From Candidatus Microgenomates bacterium (GTDB taxonomy: Bacteria; Patescibacteriota; Microgenomatia; UBA1406; HO2-37-13b), in assembly GCA_025449735.1 (NCBI GenBank), contig JANWIV010000002.1, positions 186,001 to 250,000 on the forward strand: 64,000 nt of DNA. The letters are read 5' to 3'. Of the stretch, positions 1-9,152 are shown one piece after another; position 1 is the stretch's first letter, and each line of letters begins with the position of its first letter. A model generated the notes under the pieces. That model had not been told where the DNA came from, ran no database searches, and was given only the letters and a program-made list of their open reading frames with translations. The position numbers and the translations under genes were made by a program.

Positions 1-456
1 ATCGGTACTTATAATGAAATTATCTTTATAGACGACTCAGCTTCAACTCACCCGGAGTCGACAATTAAAGCGCTGCGAGAATTAGGAAAAGTGGACACTT
101 TAATTTGTGGTGGTCAAAATCGTGATTTTGAATTAGATGAGCTTGCTCATGAAATTATTGCCAGTAGCGTCGAGAATGTCGTCTTATTCCCAGATACTGG
201 CAATTTGCTTGAGAGGTCATTGTTATTATCTCCTAAAAAAGCAATGCGAATTTTTAAAACCGACTCGATGGAGTTAGCGGTCAAGTTTGCCTTGGCAAAG
301 ACTAAACCAGGTAACGTTTGCCTTTTGTCGCCAGGTGCTCCTAGTTATCTCACTTTTAAAAACTTTGAGGAACGGGGAGACAAGTTCGTGTATTATTTAG
401 ATAAGTATGCTAAGAAAAAAGAAGGAACAACCGAATCGTCTCAAGATCAGCAATGA
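1..456 (+). CDS. murD: UDP-N-acetylmuramoylalanine--D-glutamate ligase, C-terminal part
   Basis: The frame is open from base 1, so the gene starts upstream of the window. MurD adds D-glutamate to UDP-MurNAc-L-Ala in cytoplasmic peptidoglycan precursor synthesis. The visible part begins with a DDSASTHPEST segment, which corresponds to the NDSKATN-type region opening the Mur ligase C-terminal domain. It ends with LLSPGAPSYLTFKNFEERG, matching the LLSPA-x-ASFDxFKNFEERGxxF signature of MurD. The GTG at 91 is internal and should not be read as the start. The gene overlaps the start of ftsW by about 50 bases, as expected in a tightly packed dcw cluster. Confidence 0.93.
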   Translation: MGTYNEIIFIDDSASTHPESTIKALRELGKVDTLICGGQNRDFELDELAHEIIASSVENVVLFPDTGNLLERSLLLSPKKAMRIFKTDSMELAVKFALAKTKPGNVCLLSPGAPSYLTFKNFEERGDKFVYYLDKYAKKKEGTTESSQDQQ

Positions 457-1507
457 TACCCGTCTGCTATTTTTTTTGCCCGTCATCCTGACAATTATTG
501 GTCTCTTTTTTATTTTTGAAGCCTCCTCAATATCAGCATACCGTGAATTTGGTGATAGTTTCTTTTTCTTAAAACGGCAGGCAATATGGTTTATATTAGG
601 GCTCTTTTCAATGTTTTCATTAGCGGTTTTTGACTATCGAAGACTGCAGTATTTTGCTTTTCCGGCATTGATTGCGACGATAGGTTTGCTTATATTAGTA
701 CTACTGCCTGGTGTCGGTAGCAGTGTCTCTGGAGCCAGACGTTGGATAGACTTGGGAATTATTAGTTTTCAACCAACCGAGTTTGCCAAGTTTTCCGTGA
801 TACTTTATCTTTCCTCATGGTTGCTACATAAACAGAAACAACGTTTTCTCTCTTTCATGATGCTGATGACTTTTATTCTGGCACTAGTGATGATCCAACC
901 AGATATGGGGACGACAATAATTCTTTTTAGCTTATTTATTTTGACTCATTTTCTAGCTGGTGAGCCGACGAGGCATTTGTTGGCGCTTGTGCCAGTGGCA
1001 ATTACTGGCTTTTTGATTCTGGTGAAAACCTCTCCCTATCGGATGCGACGCTTTCTTTCATTTCTTGATCCCAATGTTGATACCCAAGGCATAAGCTATC
1101 ATATTACCCAGATTTTGATTTCTTTGTCCTCTGGAGGTTTATTCGGTCGTGGTTTTGCCGGGAGTCGTCAAAAATATCAATTTCTACCCGAAGCGCAAAC
1201 AGATTCGATTTTTGCCATAATTGGCGAAGAGGTGGGTTTTTTAGGGTCAATTCTTATAATTGGAGTTTATCTCGCTCTTATGTACGTTGTTTATCGGGCA
1301 GCTTTGAATGCTAAAGATCGATTTGGTTTTTTGCTCGCGAGCTCTACTTTTGCTTTAATATCAATTCAAATCTTAGTAAATCTTGGTGGTATGGTGGGGT
1401 TGATACCGCTGACAGGAGTGCCGTTACCATTTATATCCTATGGTGGCTCCTCGCTTTTGGTATTTTTTGCTTTAATGGGAATCGTTATCAACGTTTCTCG
1501 TAAATGA
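407..1507 (+). CDS. ftsW: FtsW, SEDS-family septal peptidoglycan glycosyltransferase
   Basis: The 366-residue polytopic membrane protein belongs to the SEDS family (FtsW/RodA/SpoVE), which polymerises lipid II glycan strands with a class B PBP partner. About ten hydrophobic segments are visible. Family landmarks include RRWIDLGIISFQPTEFAK near residue 110, the QPDMGTT motif near 165, and a C-terminal PLPFISYGGSSLL segment. It lies between murD and murG, which favours FtsW over RodA; a second SEDS gene (rodA) is at 9153. The ATG at 407 overlaps murD by 50 bases, so a start slightly further in is possible. Confidence 0.93.
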   Translation: MLRKKKEQPNRLKISNDTRLLFFLPVILTIIGLFFIFEASSISAYREFGDSFFFLKRQAIWFILGLFSMFSLAVFDYRRLQYFAFPALIATIGLLILVLLPGVGSSVSGARRWIDLGIISFQPTEFAKFSVILYLSSWLLHKQKQRFLSFMMLMTFILALVMIQPDMGTTIILFSLFILTHFLAGEPTRHLLALVPVAITGFLILVKTSPYRMRRFLSFLDPNVDTQGISYHITQILISLSSGGLFGRGFAGSRQKYQFLPEAQTDSIFAIIGEEVGFLGSILIIGVYLALMYVVYRAALNAKDRFGFLLASSTFALISIQILVNLGGMVGLIPLTGVPLPFISYGGSSLLVFFALMGIVINVSRK

Positions 1508-1562
1508 TCTATCTTATTGCAAAAGCTTTTTTAGGTTGTTAATTTGATAAAATATTAAAGCG

Positions 1563-2639
1563 ATGAAAATACTAATTACCGGAGGACATATTACTCCAGC
1601 CATAGCGGTAATTGAAGAACTCAAAAAGAGTCGAAATGTTGAAATTGTCATGGTTGGGCGTAAATATAGCCAAGTTGATGAGAAGGCACCTTCATTTGAA
1701 TATGCGGAGCTAAAGCGGCAGAATATACGATTTATCAATTTGAAAACGGGCCGATTAAATAGAAAACTGTCAATCTCAACGCTCATTAATTTAATTCTTT
1801 TTGCAAGAGGTCTGCTTCAATCTCAAAAAATAGTTGGTCGCGAAAAACCCGATAAAATCCTAAGTTTTGGAGGTTATTTAGCGCTACCGATTGCAATTGC
1901 TGGTTATTTTCGAGGGATCCTAGTCTATACTCATGAACAAACTTTGGTTCCAGGTTTGTCAAATCGAATTATTGGTTGGTTTGCTAAAAATATTTTTGTT
2001 GCATTTCCTCAGACTAGACAGTATTTTCCATCCTCAAAAACAATTATCAGCGGTAATCCAATTCGGTCAACAATTTTTAAAGCCAGCTTAAACGAGATTA
2101 AGCTTCCACATGACCGACCGATAATATTTGTAACTGGAGGTTCAATGGGCGCTCATGCCATAAATATTCATATCGAAGCCATTTTGCCCGAACTACTCAA
2201 TAAATATACAATTGTCCATCAAACTGGCAATGTCAAAAAATATGATGATTTCAGCAGACTTTCCAAGCTCAATGATCAGAATTACCTTGTGCGTCAACAT
2301 TTTTCCAGTGAGGAAATGGGTTCTATTTACCAACAAGCGAGTCTTATTATCAGCCGCGCTGGTGCTAATACCATTTTTGAGCTAATCAAACTTCGCAAAC
2401 CCGCTGTTCTGATCCCTTTGCCAGGAGCAGCCGCTGGCGAGCAGCAAGCTCATGCAGAGCTACTAGAAAAAGCCGGTGTTGCTAAGATTTTTAATCAAAG
2501 ATCTCCGAGTGACGAATTGCTTGAATTGATCAAAGTACTCATAAACGATGAAAAGTCGGCTATTGCAGCATATTCTTTGATGCAGACGCTTGTCAAGGAT
2601 GATGCCGCCATTATAATCAAGACTATTCTTTTGGCATAA
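1563..2639 (+). CDS. murG: MurG, lipid I GlcNAc transferase
   Basis: The 358-residue GT28 glycosyltransferase transfers GlcNAc to lipid I on the inner membrane face to make lipid II. The N-terminal loop reads ITGGHITPA, a variant of the usual GGTGGHxxP. The acceptor domain has SFGGYLALP near 100 and the C-terminal UDP-GlcNAc domain has FVTGGSMGAHAIN near 190 and SRAGANTIFEL near 262, followed by PLPGAAAGEQQAHA. The shortened glycine loop is the only departure from the family. It is followed after 6 bases by ftsQ. Confidence 0.93.
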   Translation: MKILITGGHITPAIAVIEELKKSRNVEIVMVGRKYSQVDEKAPSFEYAELKRQNIRFINLKTGRLNRKLSISTLINLILFARGLLQSQKIVGREKPDKILSFGGYLALPIAIAGYFRGILVYTHEQTLVPGLSNRIIGWFAKNIFVAFPQTRQYFPSSKTIISGNPIRSTIFKASLNEIKLPHDRPIIFVTGGSMGAHAINIHIEAILPELLNKYTIVHQTGNVKKYDDFSRLSKLNDQNYLVRQHFSSEEMGSIYQQASLIISRAGANTIFELIKLRKPAVLIPLPGAAAGEQQAHAELLEKAGVAKIFNQRSPSDELLELIKVLINDEKSAIAAYSLMQTLVKDDAAIIIKTILLA

Positions 2640-2645
2640 TTAGTT

Positions 2646-3353
2646 ATGTGGAAAAGAATCACATCCCTGTATAGACTAAGAATATTTACTTATCTACTTG
2701 CAATTTTAATTAGTTTTAGCCTGGTTGGTTTGTTCATTTTTTTTACCGTGCGATCAATTACGGTCAATGGTATTGAAAAACTTGATGGTTTGGCCTCAAT
2801 TTATGGTAAGTCACTACTTCTCCTTTCAGAGAGCGAGATCGCTGAAAATATTTATAATCGCAATCCGGTAGTTGAGTCAGTGGTAATAAGAAAACAATAT
2901 CCCCAAACCCTAATAATTAAAGTTGGTAGAAGTGTGCCAGTAGCTTATTTGCAAGGAGCTGACGGCTACTTTGCGCTTTCAAAAAATTCACGGATAATTG
3001 AAAAAGTGACGACGATAGCGCAGCAAAATTCGTTGCCGATTATTAAATACTATCAACAATTAGGTTTTCAATCCTATTTATTGGGAGAGCCAATAAAGAG
3101 TAAAGATATTGTTGCGGCGCTTCAATTTGCTGATAATTTAACCGATAATAACGAAAAAATTATTCGCATTGATATTACTGATCTCAATATGATAGTATTA
3201 GTCAGTGAGACAAGAAAATATATATTTACTGCCGAGAAAGACGCCCAAATTCAACTTTTACAACTGAGTGCGATAAATAAGGAATTTAAGTTATCAAATC
3301 AAGAATTTAAAACTCTTGATCTTAGATTTAGCAAGCCAATAGTGACATTCTAG
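2646..3353 (+). CDS. ftsQ: FtsQ/DivIB-like cell division protein with POTRA domain
   Basis: The 235-residue protein has a short cytoplasmic basic tail, one membrane segment (about residues 13-35), then a POTRA-like domain starting at VRSITVNGIEKL. The segment ending RNPVVESVVIRKQYPQTLIIKVGRS matches the strand that closes a POTRA fold and leads into the FtsQ beta domain. FtsQ/DivIB links early and late divisome proteins at the septum. Position between murG and ftsA is the classical one. It is shorter and more divergent than the E. coli protein, so the assignment rests on fold pattern plus synteny. Confidence 0.85.
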   Translation: MWKRITSLYRLRIFTYLLAILISFSLVGLFIFFTVRSITVNGIEKLDGLASIYGKSLLLLSESEIAENIYNRNPVVESVVIRKQYPQTLIIKVGRSVPVAYLQGADGYFALSKNSRIIEKVTTIAQQNSLPIIKYYQQLGFQSYLLGEPIKSKDIVAALQFADNLTDNNEKIIRIDITDLNMIVLVSETRKYIFTAEKDAQIQLLQLSAINKEFKLSNQEFKTLDLRFSKPIVTF

Positions 3354-3414
3354 ATCAAGATTGAAAGATAATGGTAAATATTAAAAAAGTTCACTTTATT
3401 TTTTAGCTGGATAA

Positions 3415-4677
3415 ATGACTGACACAATAATAACTGGTATCGATGTAGGTTCAAGCAAAGTCGCGACAATCATTGCTAAACTTTCTGAGGATGAAGAAAC
3501 ACCAAGGATCATGGGATTCTCCAGTGTGCCTTCTCGCGGTGTCAAACGTGGCACAATCGTTGACATCAATAAAGTGACGGAAACGGTCGAAAAATCAGTA
3601 GAGAAGGCAGAAAGAATGGCTGGAGTGAAGATCAGCTCAGCATTTGTGACTGTCGGTGGACCGCATATTGAGTCGCTCAATTCCCAAGGTGTGGTGGCGG
3701 TCTCGCATCCTGAGGTTGAGATCGGCAGTGAAGATATTGATAGAGTCGTTGATGCCGCTCGGGCCATTTCTTTGTCATCAACCCGTGAGGTAATTGAGGT
3801 TTTACCACGTGAGTTTATTGTTGATGGTCAGGGAGGAATTAATAATCCGGTGGGCATGAGTGGTGTGAGACTAGAAGTAAACACTCATATTATTACCGCG
3901 AGCGTCACTAATCTTAAGAATTTAGAAAGATGCTTGTCAGATTTGGGTATTGATACTGAGGACTTTGTCTTCTCATCTTTGTCTTCTGTCTATTCAGCTG
4001 TTTCTGATACGGAGCGCGAGCTTGGAGTTGCTGTTATCGATTTAGGTGGCGGGAAAATTGATATTTGTGTATACGTCGAGGGTTCGCTATCTTATTCAAC
4101 CAGTATTCCAATAGGAGCGCGTCATATCACGAATGATATTGCAGTAGGCTTAAGAATCTCACTAGAATCCGCTGAAAAAATAAAATTAATGCTCTCAAAA
4201 ATAGATACCAAAGAATTATCAGCCCGAGATGAGATTGATATTTCAAAATTGGCGCTTGAGGAAGGACTGAAGAAAATTTCCTACAAGACGGTCGTCGATG
4301 GCATTATTCGTCCTCGACTTGAAGAGATGTTTGAGGAAGTACTAGCAAAGCTTGAGACCGAAAGCATGATCACCCAAATCCCCTCCGGCTTGGTGATTAC
4401 TGGCGGTGGGGCGCTGACCGTTGGAGCGATTGAATGTGCTAAGCGGGTCATTGGGTTGCCAGCTAGAATCGGCACTCCTTCTCATGTGACCGGTCTTGTA
4501 GACGAGGTATTATTTCCTCAATATACCGCTGTTGTTGGACTGCTCTTATATGGTAAAAACTTCAAACCAAGCCAAAGTGGGGCAGGATTTAAGGATTTTG
4601 ACAAGATCTTCCGCAATTTTTCCATGAAAAGCTCAATGAGAAAGATGACTGATCTGGTAAAATCGCTTATTCCATGA
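3415..4677 (+). CDS. ftsA: FtsA, actin-like divisome membrane anchor
   Basis: The 420-residue actin-fold ATPase tethers FtsZ to the membrane. The phosphate-1 region is GIDVGSSKVATIIAK at the N-terminus, with VIDLGGGKIDICVYVEGSL near 207 and VITGGGALTVGAIE near 325, which are the actin-family nucleotide loops. The 1C subdomain between residues about 85 and 165 is FtsA-specific. The C-terminus (SMKSSMRKMTDLVKSL) is an amphipathic, basic helix suited to membrane targeting. It stands 65 bases before ftsZ, with an independent promoter for ftsZ between them. Confidence 0.95.
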   Translation: MTDTIITGIDVGSSKVATIIAKLSEDEETPRIMGFSSVPSRGVKRGTIVDINKVTETVEKSVEKAERMAGVKISSAFVTVGGPHIESLNSQGVVAVSHPEVEIGSEDIDRVVDAARAISLSSTREVIEVLPREFIVDGQGGINNPVGMSGVRLEVNTHIITASVTNLKNLERCLSDLGIDTEDFVFSSLSSVYSAVSDTERELGVAVIDLGGGKIDICVYVEGSLSYSTSIPIGARHITNDIAVGLRISLESAEKIKLMLSKIDTKELSARDEIDISKLALEEGLKKISYKTVVDGIIRPRLEEMFEEVLAKLETESMITQIPSGLVITGGGALTVGAIECAKRVIGLPARIGTPSHVTGLVDEVLFPQYTAVVGLLLYGKNFKPSQSGAGFKDFDKIFRNFSMKSSMRKMTDLVKSLIP

Positions 4678-4706
4678 TTTAATTCGTGAAAAAATTGTGT
4701 TATAGT
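4678..4706 (+). promoter_or_regulatory. Candidate promoter for ftsZ
   Basis: TTTAAT at 4678-4683 is followed after 17 bases by TATAGT at 4701-4706, with an upstream TG making an extended -10. A start near 4713 would give a leader of about 30 bases before the ftsZ ATG at 4743. Unlike many promoters in this window, this one is not leaderless. Confidence 0.5.
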
Positions 4707-4742
4707 ACGGTAATTCTTAATAGGTAAGAAAAATAATCAGAT

Positions 4743-5870
4743 ATGTTAGTCAAGCCACACGCAGGACAACCAGCTAAAATTAAGGTCATCGGAATTGGTG
4801 GTGGCGGTGGTAATGCCTTAACCACGATGATTAAGGAGGAAGACATTGTTGGTGTTGAATTTGTGGCGGTTAACACTGATGCACAAGCACTACTAGCTCA
4901 CTCCGCTGATACCAAAATTCAAATCGGTGAAAATCTAAGTAAAGGACTCGGTTCGGGAGGAGATCCACAAATCGGACACCAGGCAGCTGAGGAATCGCGA
5001 GAAAAATTAAAAGAGCATTTAGAAGGATCTGACATGATTTTTATTGCTGCCGGTCAAGGTGGTGGTACTGGCACTGGGGCGAGCCCAATTATCGCAGAGA
5101 TTGGTCGTGAGGTCGGTGCGCTTACAGTGGCTGTCGTGACGCGTCCTTTTGCTTTTGAGGGTTCACGACGCAAAGTTTTGGCTGAAGAGGGAATCAATAA
5201 TTTGAAAGATAAGGTTGATACCTTAATTATTATCCCTAATCAAAAAGTTCTTGAAATCATCGATTCGAAGGTCAGCATGCTAGAAGCATTTAAAAAAGTC
5301 GATTCAGTGCTTCATCAGGGAGTCAAGGGAATTGCGGAGCTAATTACTATTCCAGGTCTTGTTAATGTTGACTTTGCTGATGTGAGGAGCATAATGCAAG
5401 ATGCTGGCACGGCGCTGATGGGAATTGGTACCGCTAGCGGTGAAAATCGCACTATCCAGGCAATTAAGCAAGCCATTTCTTCACCTCTCTTAGAAACATC
5501 AATAGAAGGGGCAAAAGGGGTGCTTTTCAATATTGTTGGTGGCCCGGATCTTTCAATGAGTGAAGTTGATGAGGCGGCTTCGGTTATCGCCAAGACCGTC
5601 GACCCTGATGCTGATATTATTTTTGGTGCTGTTATTGATGACAAAATGCTTGACCAGGTGAGGGTGACGGTTATCGCCACTAAAATCGATCCACGTCGAC
5701 TTCGACTCTCCCGATCAGTGCAAAACAATCCCGTTTCAACGCCAATACGCAATTTTAATTTGGAGGAGGAAGAAAAGCCAGTTGAAAACATCAATGATCA
5801 AAGGCATGATGACAGTTTTAGTACTGAGGAAAATGAATTTGACACCCCAACTTTCCTGAGAAAAAAATGA
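4743..5870 (+). CDS. ftsZ: FtsZ, tubulin-like cell division GTPase
   Basis: The 375-residue GTPase forms the Z-ring. The glycine loop GGGGGN is at residues 19-23 and the tubulin signature GGGTGTG at 106-112, and the T7 catalytic loop region (NVDFADVRSIM) is near 215. A charged, low-complexity linker starts around residue 325. The protein ends in DTPTFLRKK, a good match to the conserved C-terminal peptide that binds FtsA. Its stop overlaps the next start by 4 bases. Confidence 0.97.
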   Translation: MLVKPHAGQPAKIKVIGIGGGGGNALTTMIKEEDIVGVEFVAVNTDAQALLAHSADTKIQIGENLSKGLGSGGDPQIGHQAAEESREKLKEHLEGSDMIFIAAGQGGGTGTGASPIIAEIGREVGALTVAVVTRPFAFEGSRRKVLAEEGINNLKDKVDTLIIIPNQKVLEIIDSKVSMLEAFKKVDSVLHQGVKGIAELITIPGLVNVDFADVRSIMQDAGTALMGIGTASGENRTIQAIKQAISSPLLETSIEGAKGVLFNIVGGPDLSMSEVDEAASVIAKTVDPDADIIFGAVIDDKMLDQVRVTVIATKIDPRRLRLSRSVQNNPVSTPIRNFNLEEEEKPVENINDQRHDDSFSTEENEFDTPTFLRKK

Positions 5871-6205
5871 TAAATGCTGATTTAACTACAAAAAAATGTG
5901 TTCCTTGTGAAGGGGGAGATGAGCCGATGACTCGGGATGAGTTTGCTGTCTACGTAGACCAAGTCAAAAATTGGGATATAGCCGACGATATAAAATTGAA
6001 ACGCATGTTTAAGTTTAAAGATTTCAAAGCGGCATTAAATTTTGTCAATGAGGTTGGCGCTTTGGCAGAAGAGGAGGGTCATCATCCGAATATCAATCTT
6101 TGGGGCTGGAACAAGGTTTCAATTACCCTAACAACACATGCCATAGGTGGTCTATCAATAAACGATTTCATTATGGCCGTCAAAATTGACAAGCTAAATG
6201 ATTAG
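5867..6205 (+). CDS. Pterin-4a-carbinolamine dehydratase family protein
   Basis: The 112-residue protein matches the PhhB/PCD/DCoH family (4a-hydroxytetrahydrobiopterin dehydratase, EC 4.2.1.96). The active-site signature is EEEGHHPNINLWGWNKVSITLTTH with the two adjacent histidines and the later histidine conserved. The N-terminus has a CVPC pair, common in bacterial members. ATG overlaps the ftsZ stop (ATGA), so the genes are probably co-translated. No pterin-dependent hydroxylase is in the window, so its physiological role is unclear. Confidence 0.9.
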   Translation: MINADLTTKKCVPCEGGDEPMTRDEFAVYVDQVKNWDIADDIKLKRMFKFKDFKAALNFVNEVGALAEEEGHHPNINLWGWNKVSITLTTHAIGGLSINDFIMAVKIDKLND

Positions 6206-6338
6206 TCTTTAAAAATTTACTTGCTTCTAGGGCATATATTTCCCTACCATTTCGATTTTCTACTCGCGTATTATAATATATATGAATCGATTCTAGTTAT
6301 TCTAACAGCCTTTATGAATTAGTATATAATATAATTAT
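6206..6338. other. Intergenic region upstream of ileS with promoter-like sequence
   Basis: The 133-base gap is very AT-rich and contains two TATAAT-like boxes, one around 6271 and one at 6325-6330. The second fits a start of transcription within a few bases of the ileS ATG. No hairpin-plus-T-run terminator for the upstream genes was seen. Confidence 0.4.
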
Positions 6339-9143
6339 ATGTTTGATTCCCTTGATACCAAACCAGACTTTCCTAAAATAGAAGAGGATATCATCGCTTA
6401 CTGGAAAGAAAATTCCATTTTCGAGAAATCTGTAAATAAAGGAAGAAAGAATAAAAAGTGGACTTTTCTTGATGGGCCACCATTTATTACTGGATTGCCA
6501 CATTATGGCAGCTTGCTCTCAAGCATTCCCAAGGATCTATATCCCCGATTTTGGACGATGAAAGGTTATACTGTCGAGCGTGTTTGGGGTTGGGATTGCC
6601 ATGGCTTGCCAGCCGAAAATAAAGTTGAGGAAAAATTAGGGATAACTCGAAAACGCGATATTGAAGATAAAATTGGTATAAAAACCTTCATTGATGAATG
6701 CAAGCGCTATGTATCGACTGTTTCTGAAGATTGGGAATGGTATATCGATCACATTGCCCGATTTGTCGATTTTAAGAATAGCTATCGCACCATGGATAAG
6801 TCCTATATGGAGACAGTGATGTGGGTATTCAAAGAGTTATACGATAAGAATTTGATTTATAAGGGTTTAAGAGTATCGCTCTATTGTCCTCATTGTGCGA
6901 CACCAATCTCAAATTTTGAAGTGGCGATGGATGCCGATAATTATAAAACTGAAACTGATCCAGCGACAATTTACAAATATCCATTAGTTGGTGAAAACAA
7001 TACCTTTGTTTTGGCTTGGTCGACGACACCTTGGAACAAAATTGTCACTCCTGCCCTTGCGGTTAATCCAGAGCTTAATTATGTTAAGGTTGAGCAGGAG
7101 GGGGAACGCTATATTCTGGCAGAATCGACGCTGAAAATCCTCAAAAAAGGCGCGCACAAAGTCGTCGGTAAGACAACTGGAAAAGATTTGATAGGTAAGA
7201 AATTTACCCCTCATTACGATTATTATAAAATTGGAGATGGCAAACGTGCCTTTGAAATCATCTGTGGGGATTTTGTCACTGCTGAGGAGGGGACTGGCGT
7301 CGTGACGATCGCAGCATATGGTGAGGAGGATTTGAAGGCAATGAAGGAGAATGATATTCATATTGAGCTGCATTTAGATGAAGATGGTATGGTCAAGTCA
7401 GATGTACCAATTTTCAGTGGCATGTATTATCTAAAAGCAAACAAAGCGGTAAATGAAGATTTGCACAATCGGGGACTCATTTATTCTAACGAATCCTTGA
7501 GCCATCCAGTACCTCATTGCTGGCGCTGTAGCACTCGTCTTTATTACGCGCCCCAGGATGCTTGGTTCGTCGATATTACGACACTAAAGCCGAAACTAAA
7601 TGAATCCGCGAAGATAATCAATTGGTTCCCAAGCCATTTTAAAGAGGGAAGATTTGCCAAAAGTATGGCCTCGGCCCCAGATTGGTGTATTTCTCGTTCT
7701 CGTTATTGGGGTAGTCCGGTACCAGTATGGGAGTGTAGTTGTGGGGAGCGTTTTGTGCCTGGTTCCATTTCTGAGTTAGAAGCGGCATCGGGCTCAAAGA
7801 TTGATGAACTGCACCGTCCTGAAATTGATGAGGTAATTGTTAAATGCAAAAAATGTGGTCAGGAGGTGCATCGGGTCAAGGAAGTGCTTGATAGTTGGAT
7901 TGAGGCTGGTTCTGCCCCATACGCAAGTCATCACTATCCATTTAATAAAGAATCCAAACTTGAAGATTTTTTCCCACCGGATTTTATAGTTGAATATACC
8001 GGACAAATCAGAGCTTGGTTTTATGTCCTTCACGTTTTAGGCACCGCCCTATTTAATCAAGCGGCTTTTAAAAATGTCGTCGTCACTGGTGTCATTCTTG
8101 GCACTGATGGTCGAAAAATGAGCAAAAACTTTGGTAATTATCCTGATCCTCGCGAAATGCTTGATAAATATGGGGGGGATAGTTTGCGACTTTATCTTAT
8201 GGGGAGCTCGGTGATGAGAGGTGAGGATATTATTATCTCCGAGGAAGAATATCGCGCCAGCTTAAGAGATCTTTTGCTTCCATATTGGAACATTACCCGT
8301 TTTTTTGTTGATTCAGCACAATTTCACCACTGGAAGCCTGATAATGAAAAAAACGCATCCGACGACGAGCTTGATCAGTGGATATTATCGAGAATGAACG
8401 GTAGCATCAAACAGGTCACTCAGGAACTTGAAAGCTTCAATACACCAAAAGCGGTTGAATTAATCAAAAATTTCGTTGTCCGCGATCTTTCAATGTGGTA
8501 CTTAAGAAGAGCAAAAGAAAATTTGAGGCCGGAAATGACTGATCCAGTTATTATTAATCGCACTTTATCGACCTTATACCAGATCCTTATAGAATATTCT
8601 AAGGTGATGGCACCAATAATTCCATTTTTAACTGAAGCGATTTATCGAAAGCTGACAAAATCAGAATCAATCCATCTTGAATCATGGCCAGATTACGAAA
8701 ATGAGAATAAGGCACTTGAAGAAGAAATGGACTGGGTAATGAAACTATGCTCAGCAGTACACTCAGTGCGCAAAAAAAATAATATCGCCGTTAGAATCCC
8801 AATCCGCAAAATTAACTATAGTGGCCCATTCGAATTGACTTTGCCCTTTTTGGAGATTGCGAAATCAGAAACAAATATATATGAAATTTTATTCAAGAAA
8901 AAGAGTGAAATGCTTGAGTTAAATATAGATACTACAGAAAAAAATCTGGATATCGAAGCAGGAAAAGCACGAGAAATTGTTCGCTCGATTCAGCAACAAA
9001 GACACAAAATGGGTTTGTCTATTAAAGATATTATATCGGTGACCGTACCTGATTTTCCTGAAGAATTTAAAGACTATATTATTACTCGAACACAAGCAAA
9101 GGAGCTAATAACTGGCGATAAACTAACAATCACAGTGATATAA
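6339..9143 (+). CDS. ileS: Isoleucyl-tRNA synthetase, eukaryote-like type
   Basis: The 934-residue class I synthetase charges tRNA-Ile. The HIGH motif appears as GLPHYGS (about residue 53) within GPPFITGLPHYG, the form seen in eukaryotic and type 2 bacterial enzymes. The KMSKS motif is KMSKN (GRKMSKNFGNYPDP, near residue 590), with the last serine replaced. An editing domain (TTPWNKIVTPALAVNP) lies near 230 and two CxxC pairs near 470-510 may bind zinc. TATAAT at 6325-6330 sits 9 bases before the ATG, so the mRNA probably has almost no leader. Confidence 0.95.
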   Translation: MFDSLDTKPDFPKIEEDIIAYWKENSIFEKSVNKGRKNKKWTFLDGPPFITGLPHYGSLLSSIPKDLYPRFWTMKGYTVERVWGWDCHGLPAENKVEEKLGITRKRDIEDKIGIKTFIDECKRYVSTVSEDWEWYIDHIARFVDFKNSYRTMDKSYMETVMWVFKELYDKNLIYKGLRVSLYCPHCATPISNFEVAMDADNYKTETDPATIYKYPLVGENNTFVLAWSTTPWNKIVTPALAVNPELNYVKVEQEGERYILAESTLKILKKGAHKVVGKTTGKDLIGKKFTPHYDYYKIGDGKRAFEIICGDFVTAEEGTGVVTIAAYGEEDLKAMKENDIHIELHLDEDGMVKSDVPIFSGMYYLKANKAVNEDLHNRGLIYSNESLSHPVPHCWRCSTRLYYAPQDAWFVDITTLKPKLNESAKIINWFPSHFKEGRFAKSMASAPDWCISRSRYWGSPVPVWECSCGERFVPGSISELEAASGSKIDELHRPEIDEVIVKCKKCGQEVHRVKEVLDSWIEAGSAPYASHHYPFNKESKLEDFFPPDFIVEYTGQIRAWFYVLHVLGTALFNQAAFKNVVVTGVILGTDGRKMSKNFGNYPDPREMLDKYGGDSLRLYLMGSSVMRGEDIIISEEEYRASLRDLLLPYWNITRFFVDSAQFHHWKPDNEKNASDDELDQWILSRMNGSIKQVTQELESFNTPKAVELIKNFVVRDLSMWYLRRAKENLRPEMTDPVIINRTLSTLYQILIEYSKVMAPIIPFLTEAIYRKLTKSESIHLESWPDYENENKALEEEMDWVMKLCSAVHSVRKKNNIAVRIPIRKINYSGPFELTLPFLEIAKSETNIYEILFKKKSEMLELNIDTTEKNLDIEAGKAREIVRSIQQQRHKMGLSIKDIISVTVPDFPEEFKDYIITRTQAKELITGDKLTITVI

Positions 9144-9152
9144 TGAAGCTTC